DNA of 43,759 bases, taken from positions 1 through 43,759 of the forward strand of contig CAIVAU010000036.1 in NCBI GenBank assembly GCA_903903925.1, given 5' to 3'. Under the pieces are notes generated by a model. The model ran no database searches and was not told the DNA's origin. It saw only the letters and a program-made list of their open reading frames with translations. Origin of the DNA: an uncultured cyanobacterium. Lineage in GTDB: Bacteria > Cyanobacteriota > Cyanobacteriia > Cyanobacteriales > Nostocaceae. A program made the translations under genes and the position numbers. This document shows positions 24,882 to 33,667 of the stretch, piece by piece (within the stretch, counting starts at the first letter, position 1; every line of letters starts with the position of its first letter).

Positions 24882-27140
24882 TCATCTCATCTCAATTTCC
24901 CTACCGTACATCCGGGAAATTGCTGACTGCATGATTGTGAGGATGCGGATAATTCGCTCAACCTCTATATTGACGAGAGAATAGTCAAGTACCTCCTCTT
25001 TAATGGGAGTATTACCCTGATTTGCAACGAGTTCCTCCACTCGGACTGCGTGTAGTTCCTGCAAATGATCTGCGATCTCATTCTGTGTTTGTTCCAACCC
25101 AGGTAGGATTTGTGGCGGAATCCCCATCCGAACTGAGGTCGTCAGATCTGCCATTAAGTCATCAACCTGTTGCGTAAATTTCTCAAGACCGGGCAGTTGG
25201 TGATGACCACTCCATTCACTTAAATGGGCTGCTAGGGTTGTGACTGCGTAGTTGAACTGGTGTATGCTGGCAAGCAAAGCTATCAACGGATCAAGGTTGG
25301 TTTGTTGCTTGTGCGGTTCGTTTAGCAGTCGCTGAAAGGATGCTTCAGCATTGGTATTTTCCACTCTAGCTTTTTGGAGAGCGTTTTGGATCGACTTTCT
25401 CTCTAACTCCCGACCCAAATACTTGGACATAACTACCCGAAAGTAGATGCAGTTTGCATCAATGGTGGTGGCAAACTGTTGGGGGAGTTGCCGATGTTCC
25501 CGACTTGGCCAAAGCAGATAACCCCCAATGAGTGCTAGGGCACCACCGATCGCAGTATTTTCGATTCTGTCAATAGCAAGCACCCAGTGTCCCGGATGGA
25601 GAATGTTGTCCATCAGTATGACCTGTGGCGTGAGAAAGAAGACGAAAAGCCCGTAATTGATTTGCTGTAGAGCAAGTGTGGCAACTGTGAGGGGGAACAG
25701 TAAAAAAGCCATGAGCAAGGGGCTGTGAATGATTGCTGCCAAAATTGCTGCCAAGACCCCACCAACGACAGTACCGATCACCCGCTGCAACCCGCGCTGG
25801 AATGTTGCTCCGGAGTAAGGCTTGAGAATCACGACCACTGTCAGGGTGACCCAATACCCTTCTCTAAGACCGAAAATAGAGTAACCCGCCACCCCCACTG
25901 CCGTTGTCACTGCCAACCGGAGGGCGTGACGAAACACTGCTGAGTGTAGGGTGAGATTATCCCGTAGCAAGTCCAGCACTGGCGGACTTTGCTTCCACTC
26001 AAGTGAAGCTTCGATGCTTTTGGTGTGTCTTTTTTCGCCGCAACCTTCTGTAATGTCAGCAGCAGCATGGATGTACTGACCTAACCTAGTCGTAATTCCC
26101 ACTGTATAACCGACAATAAGCAACACGCTGTAATCTACTTGCCGATGACTGGTTGCCTGTCTTAGGTTTTTCAGTTCCTCTTTAAGTTGATCGCTTGCCC
26201 GGTCTAACTCCCAAAGGTTGACAGAGACTTTGCCGCGATGACTAGAGATGGCTACTGCTAGAGTGTGGCAGCTCTGAGAAAGTTGCTCGATGGTATTCTG
26301 AATATGTACCCGAATTTGCTCCCAAGGTTGACCAGACCTATGGCTCTCCAAAACTTCAGATAATGCAGCTGTTGAGATAAAAACTTGGTCAGCGAGTTCA
26401 GTCAGCGCTAACAATCTCTGGCCTAGTGGGCTTGTTCCCTGACGAGTTGCCCGCGTTTGGGAGATTGCAGCACGAGCCGTCGCTAATGCTTCTCTAACCA
26501 GTATACGTTTTTGACTCAGGGATAGGCTCCAGCCATCCTCACTCACTCCTGTCTTAGAAGCCAGCAGAAATGATGCTATCATCAACTCCGAGATCTGCTG
26601 ATAGCATTCTCCCACAGCCTTCCGCACTGGGTCGTAAGGTCGCAAAGGCCACAGCACTAAGGATAGGAACATCGCCAATATTGCACCCAGCAAGAACATT
26701 CCAGCACGTTGGAGTGCGCTAGCAAAGTCACCGTGGATGCCGATGGCAATCAAGAACAATGCAGCCACAAGTGTAGACGCAGTGGAAATTGCATTCCCGT
26801 ATATACTTGCTAAACCACAGCCAAAAGTCCATAGGAACGCGAGCAACACTCCCCAAAACGGCGTTCCACCCGCCAGTGTGCCCACAAACATGGAGATCGC
26901 ACCTCCAAAGGCTACCAAGGCCATACTCGTAGCTTTTGTGCGGTAAAGTCCACCAACATCTGCAATACTTGTCTCGAATCCTCCCAGGGCTGTCCAAACT
27001 AAGCTAGACCAACCAGTGTATTCGACGAGGGCGATCGGGAGAACAGTGGCAATTGCGGCACGCAGTCCTTTGGCAATTGCTGGCTTTCCTGGCTCAAGTT
27101 GAAAGAGTTTTTGCAGCAGTTTGTTTCGGCTTTTGAGCAT
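24882..27140 (-). CDS. FUSC-family membrane exporter (AaeB/YccS-like)
   Basis: A 752-residue protein with two membrane blocks of about six helices each (about 25-165 and 400-535), each followed by a long cytoplasmic helical domain. The first block begins KGLRAAIATVLPIALVEYTG and the second LRLAVTTAVGVAGYSIFGLREGYW, with the typical LTVVVILKPYSGATFQRGLQR (FUSC motif 'R..GT..G' continuing RVIGTVVGGVLAAIL). Relatives include AaeB (aromatic carboxylic acid efflux) and YccS. The substrate is unknown; its position downstream of a P450 and TetR gene on the same strand suggests export of a P450 substrate or product (inference). Confidence 0.85.
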   Translation of the reverse strand: MLKSRNKLLQKLFQLEPGKPAIAKGLRAAIATVLPIALVEYTGWSSLVWTALGGFETSIADVGGLYRTKATSMALVAFGGAISMFVGTLAGGTPFWGVLLAFLWTFGCGLASIYGNAISTASTLVAALFLIAIGIHGDFASALQRAGMFLLGAILAMFLSLVLWPLRPYDPVRKAVGECYQQISELMIASFLLASKTGVSEDGWSLSLSQKRILVREALATARAAISQTRATRQGTSPLGQRLLALTELADQVFISTAALSEVLESHRSGQPWEQIRVHIQNTIEQLSQSCHTLAVAISSHRGKVSVNLWELDRASDQLKEELKNLRQATSHRQVDYSVLLIVGYTVGITTRLGQYIHAAADITEGCGEKRHTKSIEASLEWKQSPPVLDLLRDNLTLHSAVFRHALRLAVTTAVGVAGYSIFGLREGYWVTLTVVVILKPYSGATFQRGLQRVIGTVVGGVLAAILAAIIHSPLLMAFLLFPLTVATLALQQINYGLFVFFLTPQVILMDNILHPGHWVLAIDRIENTAIGGALALIGGYLLWPSREHRQLPQQFATTIDANCIYFRVVMSKYLGRELERKSIQNALQKARVENTNAEASFQRLLNEPHKQQTNLDPLIALLASIHQFNYAVTTLAAHLSEWSGHHQLPGLEKFTQQVDDLMADLTTSVRMGIPPQILPGLEQTQNEIADHLQELHAVRVEELVANQGNTPIKEEVLDYSLVNIEVERIIRILTIMQSAISRMYGREIEMR

Positions 27141-27327
27141 AAGTAAGGATGTTAGGCAACAGATTACTTAATTTTTATCCGAATCGGTTGGAAATGGGGT
27201 AATTTCAAGAAGTTGGACGCTGTTATCCGCACCAGTTTGGGAGCATTCAGTAGATCAATACCAAGAAAAAGATCACCCTAGAAGCGATGCCTGGGTTGGG
27301 CTACGCCTGCGCCAATTTCAACTATTT

Positions 27328-28464
27328 CTATAACAGAACACTCAAGCTTTCCAGTCCATGTACCAACAGTGTTGGAATTGGTTTAAGAGGCAATTTTGAG
27401 TCAACCCGAAGCTGAGGAAATTCTTCCAGCAAAGCCTTCAGTGCAATCTTCGCTTCTAGTCGAGCTAAAGGTGCGCCCAAACAGAAATGAATTCCATTAC
27501 CAAAGGCAAAATGTTTATTAGGTTGTCGATCAATGATCAAGCGATCGCCATTCTCAAACCGAAGTTCATCTCGATTGGCAGAGCTTATCCATGCCCTCAC
27601 AAGTTGCCCTTGAGGAATTATCTGGTTTCCAATTTTGGTTTCTACTTGGGTGTATCGTTGTAAGTAAGTAATCGGGGAGCGATAACGAAGCACTTCCTCA
27701 ATTGCCATCGGTAATAGAGACAAGTCATTCCGTAATCGTTGGTTTTCATCGGGATACTCATGCAGACACCAAATGCTATTTGTAATTAAGTTAGTTGTGG
27801 TCTCATTCCCAGCTACCAAGAGTACCATGCAAAAATCAACGAGTTCCTGTGCGGTCAACTTTTCTCCCCCTTCATAAGCCGTAATTAAATCGCTGATCAG
27901 GTCGTTGCCCAGATGATCGCGCCGCTCATTCAGTAATTGGCGGAAATAGTCAGCCATATCTTTAATAGCAGTTTGATCTTTAGCTATGATCCCATCTGAC
28001 CAGCGCTTGAAATCTTCCCGGTCTTGAAAGGGTATACCGAGAATTTCTGCAATCACGATTATCGGCAGAGGAATTGCGAAAGCATGTACTAAATCGACCT
28101 GTTTGTGTTGCTTCATTTGCTCCAACAACTCGTGAGTAAGTTCGGTAATCCGAGGAGCCAATGCTTCAACTCGATTTTCAGTAAACACCTTCTGTACTAT
28201 TGAGCGCAGTGATTTATGTTTAGGCGGATCTGTGGAGACCAAAGACTGAGTAAAATCTTTTTGTTCGGGGGGTTGCGGTACTTTAGATGAAAAGGTTTTC
28301 CATTCGCTTAATACCCGTGCCACGTCATCATAGCGAAACACCATCCAACATTGATGCTCTGTGTCGTAGAAAATAGGTGCTTCCCGACGCATTTTAGCCA
28401 ACCAAGAAAAAGAATTGAGTAGGAATTGTGAATCGGTCGGTAAGAATTGTAAAACGGCAGTCAT
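27328..28464 (-). CDS. Cytochrome P450 (soluble bacterial class)
   Basis: A 378-residue soluble P450. Heme-ligand motif FAFGNGIHFCLGAPLARLE with axial Cys328; I-helix LLVAGNETTTNLI with the acid-alcohol pair for O2 activation; K-helix EEVLRYR (ExxR). Length and motifs match class I bacterial monooxygenases (CYP107/CYP105-like), which need a ferredoxin and reductase; none is adjacent. The substrate is unknown. AAGGAG lies 7 bases before the ATG. Same strand as the TetR gene 279 bases upstream and FUSC exporter 188 bases downstream, so the three could form one regulated unit. Confidence 0.92.
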   Translation of the reverse strand: MTAVLQFLPTDSQFLLNSFSWLAKMRREAPIFYDTEHQCWMVFRYDDVARVLSEWKTFSSKVPQPPEQKDFTQSLVSTDPPKHKSLRSIVQKVFTENRVEALAPRITELTHELLEQMKQHKQVDLVHAFAIPLPIIVIAEILGIPFQDREDFKRWSDGIIAKDQTAIKDMADYFRQLLNERRDHLGNDLISDLITAYEGGEKLTAQELVDFCMVLLVAGNETTTNLITNSIWCLHEYPDENQRLRNDLSLLPMAIEEVLRYRSPITYLQRYTQVETKIGNQIIPQGQLVRAWISSANRDELRFENGDRLIIDRQPNKHFAFGNGIHFCLGAPLARLEAKIALKALLEEFPQLRVDSKLPLKPIPTLLVHGLESLSVLL

Positions 28465-28576
28465 AAAAATCTCCTTGTGTAAAAAATTACAGGTTGAACT
28501 GAGCTAGATAGTGGTGCTATCTGGTAAATCATTGACTGTGAGAAAACTTTTGTGAAATGACTACATTTGTAGTAGA

Positions 28577-28633
28577 GCGATGTCTGCGACAAGACGTTCG
28601 CGTAGCGTCTCCGACAGGAGAAGCGTCCACGCG
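28577..28633. repeat. Dispersed cyanobacterial repeat
   Basis: GCGATGTCTGCGACAAGACG to about CGTCCACGCG, in the P450-TetR gap. The internal sequence has short inverted arms (GACGTTCGCGTAGCGTC). I recognise this as one of the common interspersed repeats of Nostocales genomes. Confidence 0.65.
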
Positions 28634-28742
28634 CTGATTCCAAATGTAATCAACACAGCTATGGCAAAAAGCTCTAGACGCAAACATCAAATTAGGAAAG
28701 CGCCCTTCCTCAAGCTTTTTTAAGCCTGTCTTAGATTACGAA

Positions 28743-29306
28743 TTACTCTCGCGCCAGTTTTAGCAGAGTTTCAATCACCTGCTTTTGCAAAGACTCCTCC
28801 GTGACTCCAAGACCAAGGAGGTGGGCAAAGGATAGACCATCAAGCGCTAGACGAATCACTGTTGCCATTGCTGGATCGAGTCCACTTGCTTCAATTTGCC
28901 GTTGCCAATCAGCAAATTTTTCTTGAATTGGCTGAAGTAATTCTGGATTTTCCGCAACCGCTGCTAGCAAACTGAATTGAGTTGCTGTAGAGTGAGCATC
29001 AAACTTTCCATGTGACCGGATATAGGCTCTTAGCCAATGTCCTGGTGTATTCGGTGCATCATCTTGCTCCAATTCATGCTCTAGTAATACTGCCCTTTCA
29101 TCAATTAGCTGTTGCAGCATCCCAGCAATCAAGGCTTCTTTGTTGGGAAAGTGGTAAAGTAATCCACCCTTACTGACACCTGCTTCGCGGGCAACTGTCT
29201 CCAACGTCAATGCCTTTGAACCATGAGCTACCATTACTCGCCCTGCGGCTGCTAGCAATGCATTACGGGTGACAGACGTAGATTTTGTTTTTTTGGTAGC
29301 AGTCAT
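28743..29306 (-). CDS. TetR/AcrR family transcriptional regulator
   Basis: A 187-residue repressor. The N-terminal HTH is complete: TRNALLAAAGRVMVAHG, LTLETVAREAGVSKGGLLYH (about 38-57) and FPNKEALIAGML. The C-terminal ligand-binding domain is all helical, with WLRAYIRSH and the ending RLALDGLSFAHLLGLG of the TetR_C type found in multidrug and lipid-responsive regulators. The neighbours on the same strand, a P450 and an exporter, are the likely targets, and two palindromes in a strong promoter about 350 bases upstream are likely operators (inference). The ligand cannot be predicted. Confidence 0.92.
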   Translation of the reverse strand: MTATKKTKSTSVTRNALLAAAGRVMVAHGSKALTLETVAREAGVSKGGLLYHFPNKEALIAGMLQQLIDERAVLLEHELEQDDAPNTPGHWLRAYIRSHGKFDAHSTATQFSLLAAVAENPELLQPIQEKFADWQRQIEASGLDPAMATVIRLALDGLSFAHLLGLGVTEESLQKQVIETLLKLARE

Positions 29307-29476
29307 AGAGCTTGAATGATGGAACTAGATAAATTGTCCGGTGAAAACAGTTTATCTGGCAACGAGATTGTCAATATCTTCTCTCATTGCTTCATCTGTG
29401 GGGCAGCAATGCCAGGACTAGATTTATTGGGTTGGCATACTTGCTCTGGTTGAAAATCGTGGGATACAATCATACG

Positions 29477-29593
29477 TTATAAAGTTTTATCCAGCAAATC
29501 CGAAGCACGTCGAACCTGCGGATTTTGAGACAGCCGCGTGCTAAGGTAAGCGATCGCAGTTTGATTAGAAAAGGGATTTGCAATTGTGAACAT
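29477..29593 (-). CDS. Possible small ORF (38 aa) in the tetR leader
   Basis: ATG at 29593 with GAGA about 5-8 bases upstream, reading MFTIANPFSNQTAIAYLSTR and ending SDLLDKTL. It is the first start downstream of the minus-strand promoter at 29684-29712, and it precedes tetR by 170 bases. I recognise no family; it could be a leader peptide, a remnant, or chance. No other coding signal fills the 29307-29650 gap. Confidence 0.3.
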   Translation of the reverse strand: MFTIANPFSNQTAIAYLSTRLSQNPQVRRASDLLDKTL

Positions 29594-29652
29594 AACATTC
29601 TCAATCGAAGATTGATAGAGATTGGATTTAAGTCTCTGCTATTTAGTTAACC

Positions 29653-29712
29653 GTCTAGACCGTCTAGTTGGCTCACTAAACTTACTATACCGTCCAGATG
29701 GTAGATTGTCAA
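29653..29712 (-). promoter_or_regulatory. Strong sigma-70 promoter with two TetR-like palindromes
   Basis: On the minus strand, TTGACA (29712-29707), a 17-base spacer and TATAGT (29689-29684) form a near-consensus promoter pointing toward tetR. A 16-bp palindrome TACC[A/G]TC..GA[C/T]GGTA (29688-29703) overlaps the spacer, and CTAGAC-C-GTCTAG (29655-29667) lies just downstream of the expected transcription start. Both placements suit repression by a TetR protein. Confidence 0.6.
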
Positions 29713-29950
29713 CTAGGTAGTTCCAAATTTTAGATAATTGATTCCTTGGAAGTCCCTTATCAGAACTGAGTTCGATGAGGAAAAGTCGGGAAACTATAGA
29801 GAGTAGAGCTTCTAGCAGCACACGTCCATTTAATTAAAGTTACATTTGCAACGACGTTAATAGTTGACAGCAGCACATTACCAGTTACCTATATTTCTCT
29901 TTAAAAAGAAAAAGAGTATACCTCTTCTGAACAAAAGACATAATCAGCAA

Positions 29951-30067
29951 ATGGAAACTATAACGGTATTAAATCATTCATTAACAATAGATAACTTTGT
30001 CGGGTTGGCAATCCTCGCGCTTGCGTCTTGGTGGTTTTTCTTCACCGGAGAAAATCCAGAAATATGA
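29951..30067 (+). CDS. Small single-helix membrane protein (38 aa)
   Basis: A 38-residue protein from the ATG at 29951, METITVLNHSLTIDNFVGLA, followed by LAILALASWWFFFTGENPEI. Residues 13-32 form one membrane helix with an aromatic end (SWWFFF) and a polar tail. The size and build recall small photosystem or cytochrome subunits, but I cannot match it to any (not PsaX, Psb30 or PetN by eye). The longer open frame upstream (from 29864) lacks an ATG and is not favoured. It stands 150 bases before the large pentapeptide protein gene. Expression is unverified. Confidence 0.45.
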   Translation: METITVLNHSLTIDNFVGLAILALASWWFFFTGENPEI

Positions 30068-30217
30068 TGATTTCGTAAAGTGGGTGAGCGACAACCTCAC
30101 CCACCAAGCCTAAAAATTTTCATCCTGTCCAGTCAGTGTCAAGAAGATTGTCAACAAACAATGTTTTTATCCGAACTGTTCATTTACTTCTACCTAGTTT
30201 CCCAAAAGGTTAAATCA

Positions 30218-31444
30218 ATGCGTTTAGATGCACGTAAATTTGAAACAAAGAAAACAGAAATTGTAGAACCAAAAGTTTTAAAAGAACTGCGAGAAGAATT
30301 TACTAAAATTGCTGAGATCTCTGATCCAGTATATCGCGAATATAAATTATCATTATTAGAACAAGAAGCTGAGCAGTACGGATTATCTAAGGAAAGCTAC
30401 CTCCGCTTATTTGAAGCATATCTTCAAGATAAAAAATACGTTTCACAAACTCCAAAAAGATGGTGGATACCTCTAAAAACACAACTTTCTTTCACAGGAA
30501 AACTATTTTTCTTGGCCTTAGAAAAGGGGTTTTTAGTTGCCGCTGCTCTTGGTTTATTTATCTATGCTTGGGAAGCACCAATACGACAAAAACAAGCGCA
30601 CTATCATGCTTGGCAAATCATTAACTCTGCTAGAGGTCAACAAGGTAGCGGAGGAAGAATTGAGGCTCTGCAAGACCTGAATAAAGATGGTGTTAGTTTG
30701 AATGGGCTGACTGCTAAAGGAGCAAATTTATCTGGTATCCAATTAGAGAAAGCCGACCTCAAATTTGCGAACATTCAAAACGCTACACTTACATGTGTCA
30801 TGCAGAACGTCACCGTCAACAAAAAAATCTGCTCTAATCTCCAAGGTGCTAACCTTTTGGGAGCCAACCTCCAAGGTGCTAACCTTTTGAAAGTTAACCT
30901 CCAAGGTGCTAACCTTGAGGCGGCTAACCTTGAGACTATTAACCTCTTGAAAGCTAATCTTAAGGCGGCTAACCTCTTGGGAGTCAATCTCCGGGGTGCT
31001 AAACTCCTGTTTGCTAACCTAGAAGAGGCTAACCTCTTAGAAGCCAACCTTCAAGCAGCTCAACTGCAAGGAACTAACTTCAAAAAAGCCAACCTCTTCG
31101 GAGCCAACCTCCAAGCTGCCAACCTTTTAGAAGCCAACCTCCAGACTGCCAATCTCCAAGCCGCCAACCTCCAGTTCGCCAACCTTAAGGAAGCTAATCT
31201 CCAGGATGCCAATCTCCAGTTCACCAACCTTAAGGGAGCAAATTTTCAAGCCGCCAACCTCACTGGATCTGATTTAGAGGGAGCTGACCTGGAAAAAGCT
31301 AAAGAACTAACGCCAGAAAGAGTCAAAGCAGCTAAGAATTGGGACAAAGCTCATTACGACGTAGAATTTCGGCAAAAATTAGGATTACCACCGGAAGCTC
31401 CTAAAAAATTACCAACCAAGGCAAAAGTAAAAAGTAAAAAGTAA
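30218..31444 (+). CDS. Membrane-anchored pentapeptide repeat protein (408 aa)
   Basis: From the ATG at 30218 (MRLDARKFETKKTEIVEP) the protein has an N-terminal charged helical domain (1-90), one membrane helix (about 96-118, ending GLFIYAWEAP), a short linker, and then more than 30 ANLXX/ADLXX pentapeptides from about 155 to 380 (consensus ANLQ(A/G)ANL), and a basic Lys-rich tail. A single break, CVMQNVTVNKKICSN, interrupts the repeats near residue 197 and brings two cysteines that might pair. Upstream in-frame starts (30161, 30080) would add an unlikely segment. Function unknown; this layout recurs in cyanobacterial pentapeptide proteins. Confidence 0.8.
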   Translation: MRLDARKFETKKTEIVEPKVLKELREEFTKIAEISDPVYREYKLSLLEQEAEQYGLSKESYLRLFEAYLQDKKYVSQTPKRWWIPLKTQLSFTGKLFFLALEKGFLVAAALGLFIYAWEAPIRQKQAHYHAWQIINSARGQQGSGGRIEALQDLNKDGVSLNGLTAKGANLSGIQLEKADLKFANIQNATLTCVMQNVTVNKKICSNLQGANLLGANLQGANLLKVNLQGANLEAANLETINLLKANLKAANLLGVNLRGAKLLFANLEEANLLEANLQAAQLQGTNFKKANLFGANLQAANLLEANLQTANLQAANLQFANLKEANLQDANLQFTNLKGANFQAANLTGSDLEGADLEKAKELTPERVKAAKNWDKAHYDVEFRQKLGLPPEAPKKLPTKAKVKSKK

Positions 31445-31719
31445 AAAGTTCATAGGAATAAAATCGGTCTTACATTAAGGCATTTTTTCATAGAAAAGAA
31501 AGTAAAGATTTGTTTCGAGATGTACTTTTAACATATTTCACGAAATTCCCCGTCTTCTTAAGGCGTGGTACTTCACAATAAAGTCGTTATATCAAATCCG
31601 CTGGTATCGGAGTTATTCGTCCTTCCTCTTTCTCTGCGGTTTGTTATCATTCAGATTTAACAGGGAAAAGAGAAAAGGTTAAAATTTCCCCTTTTCCCCT
31701 TTTCCCCCTGCTCCCTGCT
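31445..31719. other. Intergenic region between pentapeptide gene and ppx
   Basis: About 300 bases without a gene. It ends in a pyrimidine-rich tract of CCCCTTTT and CTCCCTG repeats (31685-31725) that belongs to the short tandem repeat class. No tRNA, terminator or conserved RNA was recognised. Confidence 0.5.
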
Positions 31720-31742
31720 CCCTGCTAAGAGCTCCCTCTGAA
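31720..31742 (-). repeat. 23-bp inverted repeat, left arm
   Basis: The reverse complement of 34683-34705, perfect over 23 bases (core AGAGGGAGCTCTTAGCAGGG on the minus strand). It ends 8 bases before the stop codon of ppx. The two arms enclose ppx, ubiA and the LOG remnant (about 2.9 kb). Confidence 0.85.
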
Positions 31743-31750
31743 AGAAAACT

Positions 31751-33400
31751 TTAAACGGTTGCAACTACAGAAGTTTCTAAATTTGCCACTAATTTGACAC
31801 CAAATTCTTCCTCAAATACACCTTTTTTATAATCTAAATTCCATAGTTCTAAGGCGCAGTCATCATCGGTACGAGATGGAAAAATTTGCATCTTGAATTC
31901 CTTTGATTCTGGACGATATTCACACTGGACTTGTGTAATTGCTCCTATTTGCCGCCGATCAAGAGCAACTGCCAATCTTAAGATAGCACTTAGTTGGTTT
32001 ACTATTTGCCGATGCTGTTTGCGCAGCAGAAGACGGTAATTTTCATGCTTTTTCTTAGGAGGAGATTTGCGATGATAACGTGCTATGTTAGCAATGATTT
32101 CGATCTCGGTTTCTGTATAGCCGAGTAATTCACCATTGCGGATGAGATAGTAGGAGTGTTTGTGGTGAGCAGAATGGCTGATATAATGACCGCAGTTGTG
32201 TAAGGTTGCAGCAGCCCAAAGCAGTTCCCGTTCTTCTTTACCCCAGTTATGCAGTTTGCGTTGTGTTTGGTCAAACAAACTGATGGCAAATTCTGTTACC
32301 CGTTGGCTGTATTCCAAGTTAACATGGTATTTCTTCGCAGTTCTGAGGACATTCCGCTGGCGGATTGAACCTTGGTAGCGCAGGCGGTCTTCAATTAAGC
32401 CGTGGGTGAGCATCCAGTCTACAATGACACCTTCTCTGAGGGAACGCTCACACACGGTGATTGACTCAAGCTCCAAGAGGGTCATGGCTTCCTGTAAAAC
32501 TACTGCCCCTGCCAGTATAACTTCTGACCGTTTATCTGGCATTCCTGGAATCATAGCTCTTTCTGAATTATTGAGTTTACGTAAGCGATTAACCAACTCC
32601 CGCACGTCTTTGAGACCCAATTTGTAGCCATTGAGTGTGGAAGGTACAGAACCCAACTTTTCCCGTGCATGGACGATCGCTAAGGTTTCAATTGTGCCAG
32701 AAGTTCCAACCAACCGAGGCTGTTCATCCAAACGTATATTCGTCCGCACTTCTTCTACAGCGCGTTCCAATATACCACGTATATATGCCTGCATGTATTG
32801 AAACTCAGCATTACTAACGGGATCGGTAGTGATTAAATCCCTCTGTAGTCGTACTGCACCGATTTTAGTACTGGTGAGGGCTCGTTCCTCATGACTATCA
32901 CCTAAAATTAATTCTGTGGAACCACCACCAATGTCAATAATGATGTGGGGGTGGTTGTTAAATTCCATTCCTGAGAGCACGCCTAGGTAGATTCGCCGCG
33001 CTTCTTCTTGACCAGAAATTAGGTCAACACTCAAACCTATTTCAGCTTCTATCTTTTGCAAAAATTCTTGACCGTTAGGGGCTTCCCGCACCGCACTCGT
33101 TGCTACAGCAATAATGGTTTCAGCGTTGCCGGTTTTGGCAACTTCTTGAAAGCGTCGCAAAGTGGAGATCGCCCGTTCCATCACCTCCGGTTTGAGACAC
33201 CCTGTCTCTGGATCGAGATCGCCTAGTCTTACGGTTTCCTTTTCTCTGCCGATGATGCTAAAAGCTGGTAGTGTTGGTTCAATTCGCACAACTACCATAT
33301 GTAGAGAATTTGTCCCTAGGTCAATAGCAGCGATGATTCGGCATTGCTCATCTATTTGAGTAGGAATACTCTCCCAGTTAGTAGGAACTAAACTCACCAT
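31751..33400 (-). CDS. ppx: Exopolyphosphatase / guanosine pentaphosphate phosphatase
   Basis: A 549-residue Ppx/GppA enzyme of the sugar kinase/Hsp70 superfamily that removes terminal phosphate from polyphosphate (and possibly pppGpp). Phosphate 1 motif AAIDLGTNSLHMVVV (about 24-38), a SGQEEARRIYLGVLS segment and phosphate 2 motif IIDIGGGSTELILG (about 150-163) are intact. The C-terminal half, from about 330, carries an HD-like helical domain (AATLHNCGHYISHSAHHKHS). Length is normal for cyanobacterial Ppx. Divergent from ubiA with a 267-base shared promoter region; this pairing is, I believe, conserved in Nostocales. Confidence 0.92.
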   Translation of the reverse strand: MVSLVPTNWESIPTQIDEQCRIIAAIDLGTNSLHMVVVRIEPTLPAFSIIGREKETVRLGDLDPETGCLKPEVMERAISTLRRFQEVAKTGNAETIIAVATSAVREAPNGQEFLQKIEAEIGLSVDLISGQEEARRIYLGVLSGMEFNNHPHIIIDIGGGSTELILGDSHEERALTSTKIGAVRLQRDLITTDPVSNAEFQYMQAYIRGILERAVEEVRTNIRLDEQPRLVGTSGTIETLAIVHAREKLGSVPSTLNGYKLGLKDVRELVNRLRKLNNSERAMIPGMPDKRSEVILAGAVVLQEAMTLLELESITVCERSLREGVIVDWMLTHGLIEDRLRYQGSIRQRNVLRTAKKYHVNLEYSQRVTEFAISLFDQTQRKLHNWGKEERELLWAAATLHNCGHYISHSAHHKHSYYLIRNGELLGYTETEIEIIANIARYHRKSPPKKKHENYRLLLRKQHRQIVNQLSAILRLAVALDRRQIGAITQVQCEYRPESKEFKMQIFPSRTDDDCALELWNLDYKKGVFEEEFGVKLVANLETSVVATV

Positions 33401-33667
33401 CTTGTTTTTCTCTCTAATTTAAGGATGGCAAAATCTCGCAGCACAGGCAAAATGTAAAAAAACTTTTTTCTCATTGACTCAGATTTTACTAGAAATGTTG
33501 CACCAACACGCTCCTGTTAGTTGTAGGGTTATAAATTCATCAAAATTTATTAACCTACCTATACACTCACGTAAGATTCTTCACTGCCTATGGATGAAAT
33601 TCTGTAAAAATAGTGAGTAAAGATCTTAAATAATTGTAAATAGTCGTAAAACAATATATCTATATGT

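Noticed and set aside
29639..29821. 60-residue minus-strand frame over the promoter region
   Set aside because: It covers the promoter and operators, has no family match, and lacks a ribosome binding site.
30775..31047. 90-residue minus-strand frame rich in LAPxRL
   Set aside because: Antisense shadow of the periodic pentapeptide-repeat coding sequence.
31540..31600. Possible IS end (CCCCGTCTTCTTAAGGCGTGG)-like sequence
   Set aside because: The arms pair poorly and no transposase or partner end is present.
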